A model generated the notes under the pieces. That model was given only the letters and a program-made list of their open reading frames with translations, was not told the DNA's origin and did not search any database. A stretch of DNA of 6,792 nucleotides from Bacteroidota bacterium (GTDB taxonomy: Bacteria > CLD3 > SB21), in contig JAGQUY010000078.1 in NCBI GenBank assembly GCA_020438245.1, forward strand, positions 1 through 6,792. The letters run 5' to 3'. Positions 1 through 4,421 of this stretch are shown here, one piece after another; position 1 is the first letter of the stretch; each line of letters begins with the position of its first letter. The position numbers were made by a program, and so were the translations under genes.

Positions 1-385
1 TTTTCCGGTTGCCGATGCTGGTCCAAAGAAAATCTTCCGGGCCTTTAGATGAGGCAATGAGCCAGTCGGCCAGAGAATCCCGCGTATGCGGGGAAAGCGC
101 TACCACATGACCTTGTCCGGTTTTTTTCTGCCGGATCGTGAATTCATGAACCACATCGCCGTTGTGATCGGTGATGTCGATAACGCGTAATGGTAAAAGG
201 TCGGAGGCGCGCAGCATCGTATCGAGTGCGGTGTTGAACAGAGCGAGATCGCGGATTTTCTTTTCAGCCGTCAGCAGTGACCGGATGAGTGCGGCTTGCT
301 CAATGGTAAAAGGCGCCATCTGGCCGACGGCTTTATCCTTGTTCCAGGGCTCATTCTCAATTTTGGCTTTTTTCTTTTTGCTCAT
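1..385 (-). CDS. Solo tyrosine recombinase/integrase, C-terminal part beyond left edge
   Basis: The reverse strand reads from ATG at 385 (MSKKKKAKIENEPWNKDKAV...) to the window edge, giving 128 codons with no stop. The catalytic core of a tyrosine recombinase (phage integrase family, strand exchange through a Tyr-DNA intermediate) begins almost at once. The first catalytic Arg is R59 in TMLRASDLLPLRV, and the beta-hairpin Lys is around K87/K88 in RQKKTGQ. The HxxR motif and the Tyr nucleophile would lie left of the window and cannot be checked. Only about 25 residues precede the catalytic domain, so the usual N-terminal core-binding (SAM-like) domain is missing. This matches a known group of short (~200 aa) integrases with the NK..AVGQ.APFT start, found on proteobacterial plasmids and islands. 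The N-terminus is a Lys-rich tail. ATG 385 is the first in-frame ATG after an upstream stop, and no clear Shine-Dalgarno precedes it. The gene is divergent from ietA across a repeat-rich spacer. Family is confident; whether the enzyme is intact or active is unknown. Confidence 0.85.
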   Translation of the reverse strand, partial: MSKKKKAKIENEPWNKDKAVGQMAPFTIEQAALIRSLLTAEKKIRDLALFNTALDTMLRASDLLPLRVIDITDHNGDVVHEFTIRQKKTGQGHVVALSPHTRDSLADWLIASSKGPEDFLWTSIGNRK

Positions 386-397
386 AAAAGCAAAAAT
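359..397. repeat. Second copy of the same inverted-repeat arms, spanning the integrase start codon
   Basis: AATTTTGGCTTTT (359-371) repeats 444-456 exactly, and AAAAGCAAAAAT (386-397) repeats 460-471 exactly. Here the arms are separated by 14 bp (372-385), against 3 bp in the other copy. The left arm lies inside codons 5-9 of the integrase, the ATG is at the right end of the spacer (383-385), and the right arm lies just upstream. Partial duplication of the palindrome, or two sites for one DNA-binding protein, would both explain it. An integrase controlling its own expression is an inference. Confidence 0.65.
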
Positions 398-443
398 AGC
401 ATAGGTTAAAAGAGATGTAAAGCGTTGTTTTACAATTACTTCT

Positions 444-472
444 AATTTTGGCTTTTGTCAAAAGCAAAAATT
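444..472. repeat. 29-bp near-perfect palindrome
   Basis: Two 14-nt arms flank a single central base at 458. The left arm is AATTTTGGCTTTTG (444-457) and the right arm is CAAAAGCAAAAATT (459-472). Thirteen of the fourteen pairs match; the mismatch is 450/466. On the minus strand the centre contains a perfect TTGACA (461 down to 456), a -35-like hexamer facing the integrase gene. The geometry is that of an operator for a dimeric repressor, or of paired recombinase-binding arms. Which protein binds it is not visible. Confidence 0.75.
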
Positions 473-500
473 GAGCGTAAAAATTTTTAATTTACCGCAT

Positions 501-527
501 GATTTTTGCCAAAATCAGTGGCAAAAT
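501..527. repeat. Overlapping inverted repeats upstream of ietA
   Basis: TTTTGCC (504-510) and GGCAAAA (520-526) form 7-bp arms around a 9-bp spacer. A second, overlapping inverted repeat pairs GATTTT (501-506) with AAAATC (511-516) around TGCC. A further direct copy of the left arm, GATTTTTTTGCC, lies at 543-554. The 9-bp arm spacing is in the range seen between tyrosine-recombinase core arms, but it equally suits an operator. The repeats overlap the putative ietA promoter. Confidence 0.5.
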
Positions 528-535
528 GTAAAAAT
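506..535 (+). promoter_or_regulatory. Candidate promoter for ietAS
   Basis: TTGCCA (506-511) matches five of six bases of the sigma70 -35 consensus. After 18 bp comes AAAAAT (530-535), a four-of-six -10 match preceded by TG one base upstream (an extended -10 form). Transcription would start near 542, leaving a leader of about 57 nt before ATG 599. The -35 element lies inside the inverted repeat 504-526, so a protein bound there would block it. The region is AT-rich and chance matches are likely. Confidence 0.35.
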
Positions 536-598
536 ACGGATCGATTTTTTTGCCTGACTTAATTCTGTTCACTCCCCGGAAAGGTATTACGTTTAGTA

Positions 599-1618
599 AT
601 GGTACGCAACGATTTAATCATTAACCTCGTGAAAGCTAGCGTTAAAGGTGACGAAGCAGATGTACGAGCTACGGCAGAAGCTATTGCCGCCGACGAACGA
701 TCCAAAAAGCATACGGGTCTCGCAGACCGAATTTCCCGAGCTCTTGAAACACCCCGCCCGAACGGTAGCGATAAGCACCTGCGGCCAGGCCTAAAAATTC
801 GGGATGGCTCTGGTGGTATACACCGCCACGACCCTAAGCGCTCCATAAATGAACTGTATCTGAATTCACTTGTTCGTTGGGCATGCGATGAACTCATCGA
901 GGAACAACGGCGAGCAGATCTGCTTCGCGCCCATGGGTTAGAGCCTCGTCATCGGGTATTGCTTGCCGGTCCGCCAGGAAACGGCAAAACTTCGTTAGCG
1001 GAAGCCCTGGCTTATGAACTCGCTCTCCCTTTGTTTACGGTACGATATGATGCGGTCATTACGAGTTATCTTGGTGAGACAGCTCAACGACTGCGCCGTC
1101 TATTTGATTTTGTACGGACAGAGCCCTGCGTTTTATTTTTTGATGAATTCGACGCTATTGGAAAAGAGCGTGGGGACATACATGAAACGGGCGAAATTAA
1201 ACGTGTCGTTACAACTCTCCTTCTTCAACTTGACGATCTACCATCTTATTGTGTGCTCGTGTGCGCCACCAATCACCCGGAACTTCTCGATCGCGCCACA
1301 TGGCGTCGATTTGAATTTCGACTCAATCTAGACACGCCGTCATCGAAGGAAATGATTTCTTACTTTGCTGATCACCTAGAAAAACTCGAAGGACAACCCG
1401 GTTATACAGCAAAACGTTTGTACCAGTCTGTTGCACCAAAAAACTTTTCTGAAGCCGAAGCATTTTTTCTTGACGTAAAACGCCGAGTCGTCTTGGATCA
1501 GGGTACCCGTGAATTACGATCGGTGCTTGATGACAGAGTGAAAGCCTTCGCCTCGCGACGGTATTCACCGAACGGGAGGAATGAAGATGCCCAATCGACC
1601 GATCCTACGGTTCCCTAA
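599..1618 (+). CDS. ietA: IetA-like AAA+ ATPase (antitoxin/regulator partner of S8 protease)
   Basis: This is a 339-residue, soluble, single-domain AAA+ ATPase. An N-terminal helical segment (1-50, MVRNDLIINLVKAS...DERSKKHTGLADRI) resembles the start of other ATPases paired with subtilases. Walker A is GPPGNGKTS at 124-132 (K130). A pore-loop-like Y157-L-G follows, then Walker B VLFFDE at 178-183 (D182, E183), sensor-1 N225 in CATNHPE, and Arg-finger candidates R236/R237 in TWRRFEF. All ATPase residues are intact, so it should hydrolyse ATP as an oligomer. In the described IetAS pair the ATPase counteracts or controls the protease; that role is carried over from the family and not shown here. 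ATG 599 is the only possible start in this frame after the stop at 560-562. A GGAAAGG lies rather far upstream (578-584), so initiation may be weak. The end overlaps ietS. A generic MoxR-like or proteasome-type AAA is less likely given the neighbour. Confidence 0.9.
   Translation: MVRNDLIINLVKASVKGDEADVRATAEAIAADERSKKHTGLADRISRALETPRPNGSDKHLRPGLKIRDGSGGIHRHDPKRSINELYLNSLVRWACDELIEEQRRADLLRAHGLEPRHRVLLAGPPGNGKTSLAEALAYELALPLFTVRYDAVITSYLGETAQRLRRLFDFVRTEPCVLFFDEFDAIGKERGDIHETGEIKRVVTTLLLQLDDLPSYCVLVCATNHPELLDRATWRRFEFRLNLDTPSSKEMISYFADHLEKLEGQPGYTAKRLYQSVAPKNFSEAEAFFLDVKRRVVLDQGTRELRSVLDDRVKAFASRRYSPNGRNEDAQSTDPTVP
1574..1580 (+). promoter_or_regulatory. Shine-Dalgarno that decides the ietS start
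   Basis: GGGAGGA ends immediately before ATG 1581 but six bases before ATG 1587. The spacing strongly favours initiation at 1587, because ATG 1581 would have no spacer. The site lies inside the last codons of ietA, so translation of ietS is probably coupled to ietA. Confidence 0.75.
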
Positions 1619-4196
1619 TCCGGAAAGATCAGAAAGACGCACAGGTGCGCCGCGAAACCTGCCCCGGTCTCGCGGTCCAGGCCGAGCTGCGCAAGGACGC
1701 CGTTTTCAGGCAACATTTGATCAGCTCTCTGCAGCCTTCGGTACTGACGACCCAATTTTTAATCTAAGACAGGACCCAACAGGAATTGCTCCAGAACGTG
1801 CCCTCGTTTTTGTTACGGCAGGGAACATTCAAAACTTCGCCAGAGCCGCACAAGAAATAGGCCTTGAGGTTATTGCTGAGACGGATCTTGAAGACATAGA
1901 AGATTTTCCCGAAGGATTCCATCCCTCCCGTGACTCCGAAACCCTCTCGCGCACTCTGTATGCGACCATGCCAACCTTGGAATCCTTTCGCCAAATTATG
2001 TCTTTGTGGAATGCACATCAAAATGATGAACGTGCGCCGACCGGAGCTGCTCCGTGGTGGGCACTTTTCGATTTACTCCTAGACCTCCGCCCTTGGGGAC
2101 CAGAAGATAGGTTAAGTGGAGGTGCCCGTCAGGCGATTGAGAATCGACTCCCATTGAACGAAGACGAAGAAGTTTTTATTGAATTTGAAATTTGGCCAAC
2201 TGCTCACCTCCAACAACGTCAGCTTTGGCGGGAACAAACAGAACAACGTATAACAGCCTTTAACGGTCGAGTCCTCGACAAAAGTTCAATTTCAGGCGAC
2301 GGTTTTATATATGAAGCCGTATTGGCTTCCTTACCTGCTCACGTTGTCCGAGATATGTTGGATGATCCAGATGATATTCAAGGGTTAGCGACTCTTGAAG
2401 GTATCCAATTCATTATGCCGCAAATGATTGGTCAGGCTGAGCCAGGCGATCCACAGGGGCCCGTCGTTGACTACCCGCCGCAAGGACAATTCGTTCCCGA
2501 TGCGCCGCTCCGTGCCGCTCTTCTTGACGGGACTCCGGTTGCAGGACAGGCGGCCCTTGATGGCGGCGTTGTCATCGAGGACGTTCATGATCTTGTCCGG
2601 CTTTCACTCGTGAATCACCGCTATCACGGGACGGCAATGGCATCGCTAATTTTGCGAGGTGACCTGGAAGCTGACGGAATCCCACTACAAGATGCTCGCT
2701 TAGTCGCTGTCCCTATACTTGTCGATAATGATAGCGGCGGTGCATGGACACCAAATAACATGTTATTTGTCGATCTGGTCCATTCAACATTAACTCAATT
2801 AATGGCTTCTGAGACCCCACTCGCGCGTGATGTGTTTGTCGTAAATTTTTCCATTGGTATACGTGATATGCGATTTGCTGGTCGAATTAGTTCGCTTGCC
2901 CGACTAATTGATTGGTGGGCAGCGAAGGAAGGCGTTTTATTTGTAATTTCTGCTGGTAATATCAGTGAGGGCCTTTACTTGTCCGGCATAACCTCCGTAG
3001 CTTTTGAGGACAGTAACGATGATGAAAGACGTAGAGCTGTACGCGGATCGTTACGCGCATCAATCTATGACCGAACATTACTCGCTCCTGCAGAATCCCT
3101 AAATGCCTTGGCGGTTGGTGCAATCTCAAAAGATCTAAATGGTCGTAATCCACACCATCAGGCTGGAATAATGACCTTAGAAAACGACGGGGAAATACTA
3201 CCACAATTGACGAGTGCTCTTGGACTTGGCCCCCATCGCATAATTAAACCAGATTTGGTCGCTATTGGCGGGCGTCAAGAATTTCGTCCCATTCCGCAGG
3301 GTGCCGGCACGATTCTTCGGCATGTGGAAGCTTCACAGCGAACAGGTCTTGTCGCATCCGCCCCTATTGGAGGCGCAGATGCAACACAGAAATCACGTGG
3401 TACCAGTCCAGCTGCAGCACTGGTAACCCGCGCAGTTCTACAATCCGCTGAAGCCCTTACTGGCCCAAACGGTCCATTTGAGGGCCAGGAGCTGCCGCGC
3501 CGAGATATGGCACTGCTCACACGAGCACTCGCGATCAACTCGGCGCGCTGGCCGGAAGAGGCTCATCAACTTTATGCTGAAGAACAAGACGTTCTGGGCT
3601 CTAGGAACCATGCCAGGGCAAAAGAGGAAGTTTGCCGATATTTTGGATATGGCGTCATGACCTCTAATTTAATGCAGCATTCGCCTGACGCCGGCGTTAC
3701 GATGGTTGGACTCGGCTCGCTCAGGAAAGATCAAGCTCAGATTTTCAGGATGCCATTACCTTATTCCATGTCTGGTGATCGTATACCAAGATCCATGCGG
3801 GTAACTTTGGCCTGGTTTTCTCCGGTAAATTCGACTCGCGCGCAATACCGTCTTGCCGGCCTGGAAGCCGTGGCCGCTGAGGAATTCGACGAGGAGGATG
3901 ACAAACAATGGGTTCTTGATTTAAAAACGGAAGGTCCCGATGCCAACATAGTTAAGCGTGGATCGGTTTGGTCCAGACGCCTGATTAACCGCACGCAAAC
4001 TGTTCCACAGTTTGAGGAAGGTGCCGAAATACCTATTTGTGTTCAATGTCGTGATACAGCCGCCGGAGGACTGAGCCCAGATGACGAAATTGCCTTCGCA
4101 ATCGCCGTCACACTGGAAATCGAAGCCGAGGTTCAGTATGACATCTATCATGAAATTGAACAGGAAATCCGTGTTCGTTTAAGGCGCGGAGTTTAA
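1587..4196 (+). CDS. ietS: IetS-like S8 (subtilisin family) serine protease, cytoplasmic
   Basis: The protein has 869 residues from ATG 1587 (871 from ATG 1581). The catalytic set is complete: D314 in ALLDGTPV, H347 in YHGTAMAS, oxyanion N458 in ISAGN, nucleophile S607 in RGTSPAAA. The familiar KPD motif precedes the Ser region (K554). No signal peptide or membrane segment is present; the N-terminus is Arg/Pro-rich and probably disordered, so the enzyme should act in the cytoplasm. Residues ~196-276 (VFIEFEIWP ... GIQFIMPQ) look like a beta-alpha-beta prodomain just before the catalytic domain (inference). About 148 residues separate N458 and S607, against 65 in subtilisin, so there is an insertion. 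A C-terminal region of ~260 residues is probably beta-rich and ends in a charged stretch. In the Ti-plasmid IetAS pair the protease is the toxic component; later work lists the pair as anti-phage. It overlaps ietA by 32 nt, which supports one operon. The substrate is unknown. Confidence 0.92.
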   Translation: MPNRPILRFPNPERSERRTGAPRNLPRSRGPGRAAQGRRFQATFDQLSAAFGTDDPIFNLRQDPTGIAPERALVFVTAGNIQNFARAAQEIGLEVIAETDLEDIEDFPEGFHPSRDSETLSRTLYATMPTLESFRQIMSLWNAHQNDERAPTGAAPWWALFDLLLDLRPWGPEDRLSGGARQAIENRLPLNEDEEVFIEFEIWPTAHLQQRQLWREQTEQRITAFNGRVLDKSSISGDGFIYEAVLASLPAHVVRDMLDDPDDIQGLATLEGIQFIMPQMIGQAEPGDPQGPVVDYPPQGQFVPDAPLRAALLDGTPVAGQAALDGGVVIEDVHDLVRLSLVNHRYHGTAMASLILRGDLEADGIPLQDARLVAVPILVDNDSGGAWTPNNMLFVDLVHSTLTQLMASETPLARDVFVVNFSIGIRDMRFAGRISSLARLIDWWAAKEGVLFVISAGNISEGLYLSGITSVAFEDSNDDERRRAVRGSLRASIYDRTLLAPAESLNALAVGAISKDLNGRNPHHQAGIMTLENDGEILPQLTSALGLGPHRIIKPDLVAIGGRQEFRPIPQGAGTILRHVEASQRTGLVASAPIGGADATQKSRGTSPAAALVTRAVLQSAEALTGPNGPFEGQELPRRDMALLTRALAINSARWPEEAHQLYAEEQDVLGSRNHARAKEEVCRYFGYGVMTSNLMQHSPDAGVTMVGLGSLRKDQAQIFRMPLPYSMSGDRIPRSMRVTLAWFSPVNSTRAQYRLAGLEAVAAEEFDEEDDKQWVLDLKTEGPDANIVKRGSVWSRRLINRTQTVPQFEEGAEIPICVQCRDTAAGGLSPDDEIAFAIAVTLEIEAEVQYDIYHEIEQEIRVRLRRGV

Positions 4197-4394
4197 TTGC
4201 TTTTAAAATTAAGTCCTACTTTTCATAAGATACATTTATCAAACTGTAGTTATACGGCTAAAAAACCTGTTTTCTAGATACCTTCCTTATTATATTTGAT
4301 CAAAGGCAAGTTTCCGAGAAGTACTCTAACTTTCCTGAAAAAAAGAAGAGCCGATGCAAAAGTTTATATTTCAAACAAATTCTAAATTCTGATT
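4197..4394. other. AT-rich spacer between convergent genes, no gene seen
   Basis: About 200 bp separate the stops of ietS (+) and the yhaN-like gene (-). No ORF, tRNA or compact GC-rich hairpin is visible. A TTTGATCAAA palindrome lies near 4299. Seven A residues at 4338-4344 follow a potential terminator arm that reads on the minus strand. No convincing intrinsic terminator for ietS was found. Confidence 0.6.
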
Positions 4395-4421
4395 TTATAT
4401 GCTTGAATCGGCAGGCTCTTC
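4338..4421 (-). terminator. Possible long-loop terminator of the yhaN-like gene
   Basis: Read on the minus strand, GAAGAGCC (4421-4414, in the last codons of the gene) can pair with GGCTCTTC (4352-4345). The pairing extends through GAT/ATC across a small bulge, and the 3' arm is followed directly by seven T residues (4344-4338). Stem plus U-tract is the form of an intrinsic terminator. The loop of about 60 nt is unusually long and AT-rich, so this is tentative. Confidence 0.3.

Larger units (their letters stand above)
386..598. other. AT-rich divergent intergenic region with TTTTGGC/TTTTGCC repeats
   Basis: This 213-bp spacer separates the divergent integrase and ietA starts and contains no credible gene. 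It is strongly AT-rich. The 7-mer TTTTGGC occurs at 446-452 (+) and 508-514 (-), with a third copy at 361-367 (+) inside the integrase start. The sister 7-mer TTTTGCC occurs at 504-510 (+), 548-554 (+) and 520-526 (-). These units form several inverted repeats, listed separately. Such a layout fits a shared operator/promoter region, or binding sites for the neighbouring tyrosine recombinase. The copies are seen directly; the role is inferred. Confidence 0.7.

Noticed and set aside
171..404. 77-residue plus-strand ORF
   Set aside because: Antisense shadow of the integrase gene, whose reverse-strand reading carries clear recombinase motifs.
386..598. CRISPR array or replication iterons
   Set aside because: Repeat units are about 7-14 nt, irregularly spaced and in both orientations, with no spacers of even length and no replication initiator gene nearby.
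559..897. 112-residue minus-strand ORF
   Set aside because: Antisense to the conserved start of ietA; low-complexity Ser/Arg composition and no recognisable motif.
1014..1331. 105-residue plus-strand ORF within ietA
   Set aside because: Out-of-frame shadow across the Walker B region of a well-supported AAA+ gene.
1581..1583. ATG 1581 as the ietS start
   Set aside because: The Shine-Dalgarno ends directly before it with no spacer; ATG 1587 has a normal six-base spacer.
3399..3428. ACCAGT/ACTGGT inverted repeat near the protease Ser codon
   Set aside because: Six-bp arms in conserved coding sequence; explained by the GTS motif and chance.
3275..3538. 87-residue minus-strand ORF within ietS
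   Set aside because: Antisense to the catalytic Ser region; composition typical of a shadow frame.
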